Below the pieces are notes generated by a model. It was not told the origin of the DNA and did not search any database. It was given only the letters and a program-made list of their open reading frames with translations. From Xanthomonas euroxanthea (GTDB lineage Bacteria; Pseudomonadota; Gammaproteobacteria; Xanthomonadales; Xanthomonadaceae), in the NCBI RefSeq assembly GCF_900476395.1, contig NZ_UIHB01000004.1, positions 124,001 to 188,000 of the forward strand: DNA of 64,000 nucleotides. The letters are read 5' to 3'. The number at the start of each line of letters is the position of its first letter. Position 1 is the first letter of the stretch. Of the stretch, positions 1 to 9,082 are shown piece after piece. The position numbers and the translations under genes were made by a program.

Positions 1-555
1 CTGGGCGCCGGCCTGCGCTTCAACATCAACATCACCGCCTGCAACAGCGACGACCACAGCGCCAACGCACGCTGCCCGGGTGACCGCAATGGCTCGCTGT
101 GGTTCCTGGCCAAGGCCAAGGCGGCCGGCTTCAACTTCGACCACATCAGCTTCCATTACTACGCCTTCCACCAGGACGCCGGCTACTGGAGCACGTTGTA
201 TCTGGGCCAGCTGCGCACCGCCGCGCAGACCTACAAGACGCCGGTGTTCTTCAACGAGCTGAACTGTGCGGAGATCTACACCGGCAATACCACCGGCGGT
301 GCGGAAGGCGACCGCGGCTGCTACGACAGCCTGGCGCAGCTGCTGCGCAACGTGCGCGACAACTACGCCGACGTGGTGTCCGAGGTGAACGTCTACGAAT
401 TGCTGGACCAGACCAGCATCGAGGGCGCCGAAGGTCATTTCGGCCTGATGTACGACCTGACGCGGCCCAAGCCGACCCTGGACCTGCTCACCCGCTTCGC
501 CCAGGCGCCGGCCGCCGCGGCAGTGGCTGGCGCACCGGGCTACCGACCGCAATAG
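1..555 (+). CDS. C-terminal part of a glycoside hydrolase-like protein (5' end outside window)
   Basis: The frame is open from base 1 to a TAG at 553-555, giving about 184 C-terminal residues. The pattern looks like the last strands of a TIM-barrel glycosidase: an HYYAF segment near residue 58, then VFFNELNC near residue 83, where the Glu after a beta strand is where clan-A glycosidases place their nucleophile. A closing segment (FGLMYDLTRPKPT) is followed by a low-complexity Ala-rich end. Several cysteines suggest an exported protein. The 3' neighbour nadE converges with only nine bases between the stop codons. The GH family and substrate cannot be named from this fragment; assignment as a glycosidase rests on pattern only. 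Confidence 0.55.
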   Translation: MGAGLRFNINITACNSDDHSANARCPGDRNGSLWFLAKAKAAGFNFDHISFHYYAFHQDAGYWSTLYLGQLRTAAQTYKTPVFFNELNCAEIYTGNTTGGAEGDRGCYDSLAQLLRNVRDNYADVVSEVNVYELLDQTSIEGAEGHFGLMYDLTRPKPTLDLLTRFAQAPAAAAVAGAPGYRPQ

Positions 556-564
556 CCAATCGGG

Positions 565-2625
565 CTACTGGCCAGAATACCCATTGGTGATCGGGTAACG
601 CCGCTCGCGACCGAACGCACGCCGCGACACCTTCGGCCCGGGCGCGGCCTGGTGGCGCTTCCATTCGTTGAGCCGCACCAGCCGCAGCACGTGTTCCACC
701 GTATCGGCGGCGTAGCCGGCCGCGACGATGTCGTCGCGCGACTGTTCCTGGTCGACGTAGCGATACAGGATCCCGTCCAGCACATCGTAGGGCGGCAGCG
801 AATCCTGGTCGGTCTGGTTGTCGCGCAACTCGGCCGAGGGCGGGCGCGAAATCACCGCCGGCGGAATCACCGGCGCCCCGCCTACGGTATTGCGCCACTT
901 GGCCAGGCCGAACACTTCGGTCTTGTAGAGGTCCTTGAGCGGGGCGTAGCCGCCGCACATGTCGCCGTAGATGGTGGCGTACCCCACCGCGTATTCGCTC
1001 TTGTTGCCGGTGGTCAGCAACAGCCCGCCGAACTTGTTGGACAGCGCCATCAGGATCACCCCGCGGCTGCGCGACTGCAGGTTCTCTTCGGTGATGTCCG
1101 GCTGGGTGCCTTCGAACATCGGCCCCAGCGCGGCAAGCAGCCCTTCGAACGCCGGCTCGATCGCGATGGTTTCCAGCTTGACGCCCAGCGCGCGGCATTG
1201 CTCGTCGGCCAGGTCGTTGGACAGATTGGCCGTGTAGCGCGACGGCAGCCGCACCGCGGTGACGTTGTCGCCGCCCAGCGCGTCGACTGCCATCGCCAGC
1301 ACCAGCGCCGAATCGATGCCGCCGGACAGGCCCAGCCAGACCTTGCTGAAACCGTTCTTGCGGCAATAGTCCTGCAGCCCGCGCACCACGGCGCGCCAGG
1401 CCAGCGCATCCATGCTTTCGTCGCCGTCGTCCACCCACACCACCGGAGTGAAGCTGCGCTCGCCGGCGGCGTAGTCCACCACCAGCCACTGATCGACGAA
1501 CGCGGCGGCGGCCGGATGCACGGTGCCGTCGCCATCGGCCACCACCGAGGCACCGTCGAACACCAGCGCATCCTGCCCGCCGACCACGTTGAGATAGGCA
1601 ATCGCCGCCCCGCTCTCACGGGTGCGCTCGGCCAGCAAGGCATCGCGCTGCGCATGCTTGCCGCGCTCGTAGGGCGAGGCGTTGGGCACCAGCACCAGCT
1701 CGGCGCCGGCCTGCACGGTCCTGGCCAACGGCTCGACAAACCAAAGGTCCTCGCAGATCACCAAGCCCACCTGCACGCCCTTGACCGTGACCACGCAGTC
1801 ATCGCCATCCGGGTCCACGTCGAAATAGCGGCGCTCGTCGAATACCGCGTAATTGGGCAGCTCGCGCTTGCGGTACGTCGCTTCGATGCGCCCGTCGCGC
1901 AACACGCTGGCGGCGTTGTAGACCACGCTGCCGGCACTCTGCGGCCAGCCGACCACCGCCACGACCCCGCGCGTGCTGGCGGCGATGCGCGCCAGCGCTT
2001 CCTCGCAATGGGCCAGAAAACCGGGCCGCAGCAGCAGATCTTCCGGCGGGTAACCGCTGATCGCCAGCTCGGGAAACAGCACGATGTCCGCATCGAACTC
2101 ATCGCGCGCTGCCGCGATGAAGTCGATGATGCGATCGGTATTGCGCGCCACGGCACCGACCGGAAAGTCGAACTGCGCCATGGCAATGCGGAGCGTCTGG
2201 GACATGTCAACGGCCTTGTGCGTGTGTTTTCCGAAGCACGGAAGCGGAAAGGGAGAACGAGCCGCAAGCAGACCTCGCGCGATCATCTCGCAGACGTCGT
2301 CGCCACTCGCCAGCACCGCATTATTCCAGAAGCGCAGCACCTGGAAGCCCTCGCGGCGCAGGAAAGCATCGCGCGTGGCATCCGCACCCGGCAGCAGGTG
2401 CTGGCTACCGTCGATTTCGACGATCAACGCCCGGGCGAGGCAGACGAAATCGACGATGTAGGGCCCGATGGGGACCTGACGCCGGAATTTGAAGCCGAGC
2501 AGACGCCGATCTCGCAACCGATACCAAAGCGCGCGCTCGGCGGCGGTCATCTCACGACGCAGGCGCTTGGCGAATCCGGTCTTGGCGGCGTGGCGCATCG
2601 ACATTCTCGGAAGGAGGATGGCCAC
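565..2625 (-). CDS. nadE: Glutamine-dependent NAD+ synthetase with an in-frame N-terminal DUF559 domain
   Basis: NadE converts deamido-NAD to NAD+ using ATP and glutamine-derived ammonia. The ORF (686 codons, GTG at 2625) has two parts. Residues about 10-120 are a DUF559 domain (PD-(D/E)XK endonuclease-like; FVCLARALIVEIDGSQH is the typical core). From Met141 (ATG at 2205) comes a normal-length NadE of 546 aa. It has a nitrilase-type glutaminase domain with Glu in FPELAISGYPPEDLL, Lys in YRKRELPNY and Cys in VGLVICEDLW, then a synthetase domain with the P-loop SGGIDSAL. No stop separates the two parts, so a fusion can be made, but 2205 could also be used internally (AAGG about 10 nt upstream). 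Only the NadE part has a well-supported function. SucCD lies upstream on the same strand, behind its own terminator. Confidence 0.88.
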   Translation of the reverse strand: MAILLPRMSMRHAAKTGFAKRLRREMTAAERALWYRLRDRRLLGFKFRRQVPIGPYIVDFVCLARALIVEIDGSQHLLPGADATRDAFLRREGFQVLRFWNNAVLASGDDVCEMIARGLLAARSPFPLPCFGKHTHKAVDMSQTLRIAMAQFDFPVGAVARNTDRIIDFIAAARDEFDADIVLFPELAISGYPPEDLLLRPGFLAHCEEALARIAASTRGVVAVVGWPQSAGSVVYNAASVLRDGRIEATYRKRELPNYAVFDERRYFDVDPDGDDCVVTVKGVQVGLVICEDLWFVEPLARTVQAGAELVLVPNASPYERGKHAQRDALLAERTRESGAAIAYLNVVGGQDALVFDGASVVADGDGTVHPAAAAFVDQWLVVDYAAGERSFTPVVWVDDGDESMDALAWRAVVRGLQDYCRKNGFSKVWLGLSGGIDSALVLAMAVDALGGDNVTAVRLPSRYTANLSNDLADEQCRALGVKLETIAIEPAFEGLLAALGPMFEGTQPDITEENLQSRSRGVILMALSNKFGGLLLTTGNKSEYAVGYATIYGDMCGGYAPLKDLYKTEVFGLAKWRNTVGGAPVIPPAVISRPPSAELRDNQTDQDSLPPYDVLDGILYRYVDQEQSRDDIVAAGYAADTVEHVLRLVRLNEWKRHQAAPGPKVSRRAFGRERRYPITNGYSGQ

Positions 2626-2712
2626 GGTGACCGGTTCCGCCCGGGTGGCGCCATCGGTGTCGATGGCGCTTTGGCGTGGGAGATCGCCGCGCGGGAAGCG
2701 CCCTCACCCCTA

Positions 2713-2738
2713 CCCCTCTCCCGCAGGCGGGAGAGGGG
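2713..2738. repeat. Dispersed GC-rich palindrome, copy 1
   Basis: CCCCTCTCCCGC pairs perfectly with GCGGGAGAGGGG across a 2-nt spacer. It is preceded by CCCTCACCCCTA. Similar elements occur at 3161-3184 and 41324-41346, so this is a dispersed intergenic palindrome of the genome. It could act as a weak terminator or mRNA stabiliser. Confidence 0.75.
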
Positions 2739-2844
2739 ATGTCGCTGCCGGCGGGGGCTTGGGCAGCGGCATTTGCCTGACCTCGGTGTGCTCCGTCGAT
2801 TTGCCGGAGAACGACACACCTAGCGTGCTTGAGAACATGATCGG

Positions 2845-3160
2845 GCTCTTGCTCCTGCTCCTGCTCCTGCTCCTGCTCTTGCTCCTGCTCTTGCTCCTGC
2901 TCTTGCTCTTGCTCCTGCTCCTGCTCTTGCTCTTGCTATTGCTCTTGCTATTGCTCTTGCTATTGCTCTTGCTATTGCTCTTGCTATTGCTCTTGCTCTT
3001 GCTATTGCTCTTGCTATTGCTCTTGCTGTTGCTGTTGCTCTTGCTCTTGCTGTTGCTCTTGCTGTTGCTCTTGCTGTTGCTCTTGCTGTTGCTCTTGCTG
3101 TTGCTCTTGCTCTTGCTGTTGCTGTTGCTCTTGCTGTTGCTCTTGCTGTTGCTGTTGCTC
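2845..3160. repeat. Hexanucleotide microsatellite-like array (TTGCTN / CTGCTC)
   Basis: About 53 hexamer units run without interruption. The left third is mostly CTGCTC and TTGCTC, the middle alternates TTGCTA with TTGCTC (12-bp period), and the right third alternates TTGCTG with TTGCTC. No frame contains a stop, so long spurious ORFs (poly-Leu; Ser-Asn-Lys; Gln-Glu) cross it. None has a recognisable start or domain, so I do not call a gene. The array sits exactly between two palindromes, in the nadE-sucD gap. The length is likely to vary between isolates. Confidence 0.9.
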
Positions 3161-3184
3161 CCTTCTCCCGCCTGCGGGAGAAGG
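3161..3184. repeat. Dispersed GC-rich palindrome, copy 2
   Basis: CCTTCTCCCGC pairs with GCGGGAGAAGG across a CT spacer, directly abutting the hexamer array. It is a variant of the copy at 2713-2738 and continues into GTGCCCGAAGGGCGGATGAGG. Confidence 0.75.
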
Positions 3185-3223
3185 TGCCCGAAGGGCGGAT
3201 GAGGGCATGCTTCCAAACACCCA

Positions 3224-3248
3224 CAAAAAAGGCCGCCCGAAGGCGGCC
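3224..3248 (-). terminator. Rho-independent terminator of sucCD
   Basis: On the minus strand GGCCGCC-TTCG-GGCGGCC is followed by TTTTTT. It lies 36 nt past the sucD stop. Confidence 0.9.
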
Positions 3249-3283
3249 TCTCTGACGCTCACACGCTTGCGCGCGTGGCGTGC

Positions 3284-4159
3284 TTACTTCACCAGCGCAG
3301 CAATCGCCGCACCCAGATCGCCCGGCGAACGGACGGTCTTGACGCCAGCGGCTTCCATCGCCGCGAACTTGCCTTCGGCAGTGCCCTTGCCGCCCGATGC
3401 GATCGCACCGGCGTGGCCCATGCGCTTGCCGGCCGGCGCCGAGGCACCGGCGATGAAGCCGACGACCGGCTTCTTCACGAACTGCTTGATGTACTCGGCG
3501 CCAGCTTCCTCGGCGTCGCCACCGATTTCGCCGACCATGATGATGCCTTCGGTCTGCGGGTCTTCGTTGAACAGCTTGAGGCAGTCGACGAAGTTCAGGC
3601 CGTTGATCGGGTCGCCACCGATACCGATGCAGGTGCTCTGGCCCAGGCCCACTTCGGTGGTCTGCTTGACCGCTTCATAGGTCAGGGTGCCCGAACGCGA
3701 CACGATGCCGATCTTGCCCGGCTTGTGGATGTGGCCCGGCATGATGCCGATCTTGCACTCGCCCGGGGTGATCACGCCCGGGCAGTTCGGCCCGATCAGC
3801 ACGGTGTCCGGATGCGAGCGGGTCAGCACGTTCTTGACGCGCAGCATGTCCAGTACCGGGATGCCTTCGGTGATGCAGACGATGACCTTGATGCCGGCCG
3901 CAGCCGCTTCCAGGATCGCATCGGCCGCGTACGGCGGCGGCACGTAGATCACCGACGCGTCTGCGCCGGTGGCCTTGACGGCATCGGCCACGGTGTTGAA
4001 CACCGGCAGGTCGATATGCGTGGTGCCGCCCTTGCCCGGCGTCACGCCGCCGACGACCTGGGTGCCGTACTCGATCATCTGAGTGGCGTGGAAGGTGCCC
4101 TGCTGGCCGGTGAAGCCCTGCACGATCACCTTGGTGTTCTTGTTAATCAAAACGGACAT
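3284..4159 (-). CDS. sucD: Succinate-CoA ligase (ADP-forming), alpha subunit
   Basis: This is the alpha subunit of the TCA-cycle enzyme that interconverts succinyl-CoA and succinate with nucleotide phosphorylation. It has 291 aa, the usual length. The N-terminal CoA-binding Rossmann domain begins [17 protein letters not shown]. The phospho-histidine loop is visible near the C-terminus in [38 protein letters not shown] is typical of the family. It lies 24 nt downstream of sucC on the same strand, forming a two-gene operon with a clear terminator behind it. Identification is secure. Confidence 0.97.
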   Translation of the reverse strand: MSVLINKNTKVIVQGFTGQQGTFHATQMIEYGTQVVGGVTPGKGGTTHIDLPVFNTVADAVKATGADASVIYVPPPYAADAILEAAAAGIKVIVCITEGIPVLDMLRVKNVLTRSHPDTVLIGPNCPGVITPGECKIGIMPGHIHKPGKIGIVSRSGTLTYEAVKQTTEVGLGQSTCIGIGGDPINGLNFVDCLKLFNEDPQTEGIIMVGEIGGDAEEAGAEYIKQFVKKPVVGFIAGASAPAGKRMGHAGAIASGGKGTAEGKFAAMEAAGVKTVRSPGDLGAAIAALVK

Positions 4160-4183
4160 GGATAGTTCCTTCGGTGTCGTGAA

Positions 4184-5353
4184 TCAGGCGGCGTTCTTGA
4201 CAGCTTCGACGACCTTCTTGGCACCGTCGTTGATGTTGTCGGCCGGGATGATGGCCATGCCGCTGTCGCGCAGCAGCTGCTTGCCTTCTTCCACGTTGGT
4301 GCCTTCCAGGCGCACCACGACCGGAACCTTGACGCCCACTTCCTTGACCGCCGCGATGATGCCCTCGGCAATCATGTCGCAGCGGACGATGCCGCCGAAG
4401 ATGTTGACGAAGATGCCTTCGACCTTGTCCGAGGACAGGATCAGCTTGAATGCCTCGATGACGCGCTGCTTGTTGGCGCCGCCGCCCACGTCCAGGAAGT
4501 TCGCCGGCTCGCCGCCGTTGAGCTTGATCACGTCCATGGTGGCCATGGCCAGGCCGGCGCCGTTGACCATGCAACCGATGTTGCCGTCCATGGTGACGTA
4601 GTTGATGTCCAGCTCCGACGCAGTCACTTCGGTCTCGTCTTCCTGCGTCTTGTCGCGCATGGCGACCAGCTGCTTCTGACGGAACGCGGCGTTGTCGTCG
4701 CTGTCGAACTTGCCGTCCAGCGCGTACAGGTTGCCATCGTCCAGGATGGCCAGCGGGTTGATTTCAACCAGCGCCAGGTCCTTTTCGTTGAACAGGCGAT
4801 ACAGGTTCACCATGATGCTGGCGAACTGGCCGGCCTGCTTGGCGGTCAGGCCGAGCTTGAAGCCGAAATCGCGGCCGTGGTAGCCCTGCACGCCTTCGAC
4901 GAAATCGACATTGAGCGAGTGGATCAGCTCCGGCGTCTCGGCGGCGACCTGCTCGATCTCCACGCCACCCTCGCTGGAGGCGATGTAGGTGATGGTCTTG
5001 GTGCCGCGGTCGACCAGAATCGACAGGTACAGCTCCTTGACGATCTCGCCGGCGGTGGTCACCAGCACCAGGTTGATCGGCAGCTCGACGCCGGCGGTCT
5101 GGTAAGTGGACATCTTGGTGCCGAGCATCTTGGCCGCTGCGGCCTTCACGTCGTCGGTGGTCTTGCAGAACTTGACGCCGCCAGCCTTACCGCGACCGCC
5201 CGCGTGGATCTGCGCCTTCACCATCCAGGGGCCCTTGCCCAGGGAATTGGCGACTTCAACCGCTTCGTCCGGGGTCGCCGCGACCTTGCCGGCCGGAACG
5301 GGGATGCCGTACTCGGCAAGCAGCTGTTTTGACTGGTATTCGTGGAAATTCAT
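4184..5353 (-). CDS. sucC: Succinate-CoA ligase (ADP-forming), beta subunit
   Basis: The 389-aa beta subunit carries the ATP-grasp fold and binds nucleotide and succinate. It starts [20 protein letters not shown], diagnostic of SucC. The ATP-grasp region ([17 protein letters not shown], residues 46-62) and the metal-binding stretch [10 protein letters not shown] (about 195-204) are present, as is the C-terminal half with [18 protein letters not shown]. It is first in the sucCD operon and divergent from pilS. Identification is secure. Confidence 0.97.
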   Translation of the reverse strand: MNFHEYQSKQLLAEYGIPVPAGKVAATPDEAVEVANSLGKGPWMVKAQIHAGGRGKAGGVKFCKTTDDVKAAAAKMLGTKMSTYQTAGVELPINLVLVTTAGEIVKELYLSILVDRGTKTITYIASSEGGVEIEQVAAETPELIHSLNVDFVEGVQGYHGRDFGFKLGLTAKQAGQFASIMVNLYRLFNEKDLALVEINPLAILDDGNLYALDGKFDSDDNAAFRQKQLVAMRDKTQEDETEVTASELDINYVTMDGNIGCMVNGAGLAMATMDVIKLNGGEPANFLDVGGGANKQRVIEAFKLILSSDKVEGIFVNIFGGIVRCDMIAEGIIAAVKEVGVKVPVVVRLEGTNVEEGKQLLRDSGMAIIPADNINDGAKKVVEAVKNAA

Positions 5354-5584
5354 GCGTCACCGTGGGAAAAGGAAACGACCGCTGCGTGCAACGCAGACCG
5401 CCAGGGCGGCACGTCAAGAGACGCGAACGGGCCGCCTATTGTGGCCGACCACGCCGTGCGGCGCAAAAGTCGGCCCGAGTGCCCCGCCGCTGGCGGCGCT
5501 TGCGTCCAGCCCGGCACTGTGCGCAAGCGCTGCGTGGGCCGCGCACCTGCCTATACTCGCGGCTTGCGCCCGCGGGGAATCGGT

Positions 5585-7198
5585 TTGCCATCCAGCCCAT
5601 CGCTTATCGACCGGATCCAGTCCGCGCCACAGCGCGAGCTGTACTTCTTTTCGCTGTACCGGGTGCTGGTGGCCGGGCTGATCGCCGCACTGGTCTTCAG
5701 CCCCCTGTCCGACGCGATCCCCGAGCCCCGCTACCCGCGCCTGGCGGCCGGCGTGGCGATCGGCTACCTGGCGATGGCCATCCCGCTGCTGTTCCGCGGC
5801 CGCAACGAGCGCCGCCTGACCGCCACCGTGCTGTGCGCGGTGATCGCCGACATCCTCGCCGCGACGCTAGCCACGCATGCGCTGCCCGGCGCCAGCGCCG
5901 GCATCGCGATGATGCTGCTGTTCAATGTCGCCGCCGCCTCGATCCTGCTGCGCCTGCGCTATGGCATGAGCATTGCCGTGCTCGCCAGCGCCGCCACCGT
6001 GCTGGAGTACCTGTGGACCGTGCTGGAAGGCGGCGGCGCCACCCGCCCGATCGCCGAACTGGCGATGTTCGCCACCAGCTATGTCGCAGTGGCCTTCATC
6101 TGCGAACAGATCGCCTCGCGGGCGCGCCGCAATCAGGTGCTGGCCGAGGAGCGCGGTGCGCAGGTCGCCAATCTCTACGAGATCAACGAGCTGATCATCC
6201 GCCGCATGCGCACCGGCGTGCTGGTGGTCGATACGCACAACCGCATCACCCTGGCCAACGAGGCGGCGCTGGCGCTGCTCGGCGATGGCGACCAGCGCAA
6301 CGCCCCGGTCGACCTGTCGCTGGCCGCGCTCACCCCGGAGCTGGCGCGCCGCCTGCAGCGCTGGCGCAGCGGCTGGCGCCAGGAAGAGGCCCCGCTGCAA
6401 CTGGGCGCCGACCGCCCGGAAGTCCAGCCGCGCTTCGTGCGCCTGCTCGCCGACAGCGACCTGGTACTGGTGTTCCTGGACGATGCCAGCGTAGTGTCGC
6501 GGCGCGCCGAATCGCTCACCCTGTCGGCGATGGGACGCTTTTCGGCCAGCCTGGCGCATGAGATCCGCAACCCGCTGGCGGCGATCAGCTACGCCTCGCA
6601 ATTGCTGGAAGAATCCCCGGACATCGGCGATGCCGACCGCCGCCTGCTGCAAATCATCCACCAGCAATGCCAGCGCACCAACGGCATCGTCGAAAGCGTG
6701 CTTGCGCTGGCCCGGCGCGAACGCGCCAACCCCGACAACCTGGACCTGGCCGCGTTCGTGCGCCGCTTCGTGATCGAGTACCGGCAGACCCTGTCAATGG
6801 AAACCGACATCCTGGAAGCGAGCATTCAAGGCGCGTCCGTGCATGCCCTGGTCGACCCCAAGCACCTGCACCAGATCCTGACCGCGCTGGTCCACAACGC
6901 ACTCAAGTACGGCCGGGTGATGGACGAGCCGGCGCGGGTGAAGCTGCGCGTCGAACGCCTGGAGCGCATGGCGGTGATCGATGTCATCGACCGCGGCCCC
7001 GGCATCCCGGAGACGGTGGCCGCACAGCTGTTCCGCCCGTTCTACACCACCTCCGAGCACGGTACCGGGCTCGGCCTGTACATCGCCCAGGAGCTGTGCC
7101 GCGCCAACCAGGCGCAACTGGACTATGTGTCGGTGCCGGGCGGCGGCGCCTGCTTCCGGATCCTGTTGCAGGGGCCTAACAGTCTGCTCGGGAAATGA
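5585..7198 (+). CDS. pilS: Type IV pilus sensor histidine kinase PilS
   Basis: This membrane sensor kinase works with PilR to set pilin transcription. I chose TTG at 5585 (537 aa): GGGGAA lies 6-11 nt upstream, and the reading frame before it is low in family similarity. Residues about 25-175 form five to six membrane helices. A PAS-like segment follows (GVLVVDTHNRITLANEAALALLG, about 212-235). The HisKA box SLAHEIRNPL gives the phospho-accepting His near residue 325. The HATPase has an N box (LVHNALKYG), a G1 box (DRGPGIPE) and a G2 box (GTGLGLYIAQEL). pilR follows 190 nt downstream. Confidence 0.93.
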   Translation: MPSSPSLIDRIQSAPQRELYFFSLYRVLVAGLIAALVFSPLSDAIPEPRYPRLAAGVAIGYLAMAIPLLFRGRNERRLTATVLCAVIADILAATLATHALPGASAGIAMMLLFNVAAASILLRLRYGMSIAVLASAATVLEYLWTVLEGGGATRPIAELAMFATSYVAVAFICEQIASRARRNQVLAEERGAQVANLYEINELIIRRMRTGVLVVDTHNRITLANEAALALLGDGDQRNAPVDLSLAALTPELARRLQRWRSGWRQEEAPLQLGADRPEVQPRFVRLLADSDLVLVFLDDASVVSRRAESLTLSAMGRFSASLAHEIRNPLAAISYASQLLEESPDIGDADRRLLQIIHQQCQRTNGIVESVLALARRERANPDNLDLAAFVRRFVIEYRQTLSMETDILEASIQGASVHALVDPKHLHQILTALVHNALKYGRVMDEPARVKLRVERLERMAVIDVIDRGPGIPETVAAQLFRPFYTTSEHGTGLGLYIAQELCRANQAQLDYVSVPGGGACFRILLQGPNSLLGK

Positions 7199-7390
7199 GC
7201 GGGATCGTTGCGTCACGCCTGCAGCAAGCCCATGGCGCATCTGCCTGCAACGGCGCTGCATTCGTGTATCTGCGGCCAGCCGCTACGCTTCGTGCGTCCC
7301 GCCGCGCCCGTTGTTTGATCATGTGAATCGTTAGGCCCGCACTCGGCCGGCAATTGTCGACTGTCATCGCCCTGGGCTATCGTGCGCCAC

Positions 7391-8785
7391 ATGAACGAAC
7401 CGAAAAGTGCCCTGGTTGTCGATGACGAGCGTGACATTCGCGAACTGCTTGTTCTCACCCTGGGCCGGATGGGCCTGCGCATCAGCACCGCCGCCAACCT
7501 GGCCGAAGCGCGCGAGTTGCTGGCCAACAATCCCTACGACCTGTGCCTGACCGACATGCGCTTGCCCGACGGCAACGGCATCGAACTGGTCACCGAAATC
7601 GCCAAACACTATCCGCAGACCCCGGTGGCGATGATCACCGCGTTCGGAAGCATGGACCTGGCGGTGGAAGCCTTGAAGGCCGGTGCCTTCGACTTCGTCA
7701 GCAAGCCGGTGGACATCAGCGTGCTGCGCGGCCTGGTCAAGCACGCACTGGAATTGAACAACCGCGACCGCCCTGCGCCGCCGGCGCCGCCGCCGGAACA
7801 GGCCAGCCGCCTGCTTGGCGATTCCAGCGCGATGGAAAGCCTGCGCGCCACCATCGGCAAGGTGGCGCGCAGCCAGGCGCCGGTCTACATCGTCGGCGAA
7901 TCGGGCGTGGGCAAGGAGCTGGTCGCCCGCACCATCCACGAACAGGGCGCCCGCGCGGCCGGCCCGTTCGTGCCAGTCAACTGCGGCGCCATCCCCGCCG
8001 AACTGATGGAAAGCGAGTTCTTCGGCCACAAGAAGGGCAGCTTCACCGGCGCGCATGCCGACAAGCCCGGCCTGTTCCAGGCCGCGCATGGCGGCACGCT
8101 GTTCCTGGACGAAGTGGCCGAACTGCCGCTGCAGATGCAGGTCAAGCTGCTGCGCGCGATCCAGGAAAAATCGGTGCGCCCCGTCGGCGCTTCCAGCGAG
8201 TCGCTGGTGGACGTGCGCATTCTCTCGGCCACCCACAAGAACCTGGGCGACCTGGTCTCCGATGGTCGCTTCCGCCACGACCTGTACTACCGCATCAACG
8301 TGATCGAACTGCGCGTGCCGCCGCTGCGCGAACGCGGCGGCGACCTGCCGCAGCTGGCCGCGGCGATCATCGCGCGCCTGGCGCACAGCCACGGCCGCCC
8401 GATACCGCTACTGACCCAGTCCGCGCTCGATGCGCTGGACCGGTACGGCTTCCCGGGCAACGTGCGCGAGCTGGAAAACATCCTCGAACGCGCCCTGGCC
8501 CTGGCCGAAGACGACCAGATCAGCGCCACCGACCTGCGCCTGCCCGCCCACGGCGGCCACCGGCTGGCCGCCACCCCCGGCAGCGCCGCCGTCGAACCGC
8601 GCGAAGCCGTGGTCGACATCGACCCCGCCTCGGCCGCCCTGCCCTCCTACATCGAGCAACTGGAACGCGCAGCGATCCAGAAGGCGCTGGAAGAAAACCG
8701 CTGGAACAAGACCAAGACCGCCGCGCAGCTGGGCATCACGTTTCGGGCGTTGCGTTACAAGTTGAAGAAGTTGGGGATGGAGTAG
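7391..8785 (+). CDS. pilR: Sigma-54-dependent response regulator PilR
   Basis: PilR is an NtrC-type activator of pilin genes, phosphorylated by PilS. The receiver domain starts MNEPKSALVVDDERDIRELL with the phosphorylated Asp in CLTDMRLPDG. The central AAA+ domain has Walker A GESGVGKE, the sigma-54-contact loop in KKGSFTGAHAD and Walker B GGTLFLDEVAELPL. The C-terminus is a Fis-type helix-turn-helix (NKTKTAAQLGITFRALRYKL). An in-frame GTG at 7382 would add three residues; neither start has a clear ribosome-binding site. A sigma-54 promoter lies ahead of the pilin genes about 3.5 kb downstream, the expected target. Confidence 0.94.
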   Translation: MNEPKSALVVDDERDIRELLVLTLGRMGLRISTAANLAEARELLANNPYDLCLTDMRLPDGNGIELVTEIAKHYPQTPVAMITAFGSMDLAVEALKAGAFDFVSKPVDISVLRGLVKHALELNNRDRPAPPAPPPEQASRLLGDSSAMESLRATIGKVARSQAPVYIVGESGVGKELVARTIHEQGARAAGPFVPVNCGAIPAELMESEFFGHKKGSFTGAHADKPGLFQAAHGGTLFLDEVAELPLQMQVKLLRAIQEKSVRPVGASSESLVDVRILSATHKNLGDLVSDGRFRHDLYYRINVIELRVPPLRERGGDLPQLAAAIIARLAHSHGRPIPLLTQSALDALDRYGFPGNVRELENILERALALAEDDQISATDLRLPAHGGHRLAATPGSAAVEPREAVVDIDPASAALPSYIEQLERAAIQKALEENRWNKTKTAAQLGITFRALRYKLKKLGME

Positions 8786-8791
8786 AAGGGC

Positions 8792-8821
8792 CGGGAATGG
8801 GGAATCGGGATTGGGGAATCG
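8792..8821. repeat. GGGAATCG-type intergenic repeat
   Basis: GGGAATGGGGAATCGGGATTGGGGAATCG. An inverse-oriented relative lies at 9050-9079, so the pilR-pilB gap is framed by the two. Other copies are at 42099-42128 and 42188-42219. Confidence 0.7.
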
Positions 8822-8926
8822 TAAAAGCGAGTTCGCTGCGTTCGCTCGTCCTGAATGCTTCGTTCTGACCTCTATGTCTTCTTGAGCATTGAAGACGGCA
8901 TTCATGGCCTGATGCTGTTCTCACCA

Positions 8927-8967
8927 TAAAAAACGGCGCTCCTCTTACGAGGAAGCGCCGTTTTTTT
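8927..8967 (+). terminator. Bidirectional terminator between convergent pilR and pilB
   Basis: AACGGCGCT-CCTC-TTAC-GAGG-AAGCGCCGTT has a T7 run on the right and an A run on the left, so it can serve pilR (+) and pilB (-). Confidence 0.92.
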
Positions 8968-9049
8968 GGCCTTCGCAGCTTTGCCCAGTCTCAAAACCGT
9001 CGAGCAAAAGCTTGGGGGGAAAAGGATTACCGCTGTAACCAGCTTCTCC

Positions 9050-9079
9050 GATTCTCCAATCCCGATTCCCGATTCCCGG
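9050..9079. repeat. GGGAATCG-type intergenic repeat, inverse orientation
   Basis: CCAATCCCGATTCCCGATTCCC lies just past the pilB stop and is the reverse complement of the motif at 8792-8821. Confidence 0.7.
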
Positions 9080-9082
9080 CGC

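Noticed and set aside
652..2823. 723-codon plus-strand ORF opposite nadE
   Set aside because: High-GC antisense shadow of a confidently identified gene; its sequence is His/Arg/Ala-rich without domains.
2710..3184. CRISPR array
   Set aside because: The repeat unit is six bases with no spacers; it is a microsatellite-like tract.
2489..3262. Long ORFs through the hexamer repeat (poly-Leu and Ser-Asn-Lys/Gln-Glu proteins)
   Set aside because: They exist only because the repeat lacks stops in all frames. They have no ribosome site, cross the palindromes and sucD terminator, and resemble no protein.
8836..8850. Possible plant-inducible promoter box (TTCGC repeats)
   Set aside because: The two TTCGC copies are only four bases apart, not fifteen, and lie between convergent genes.
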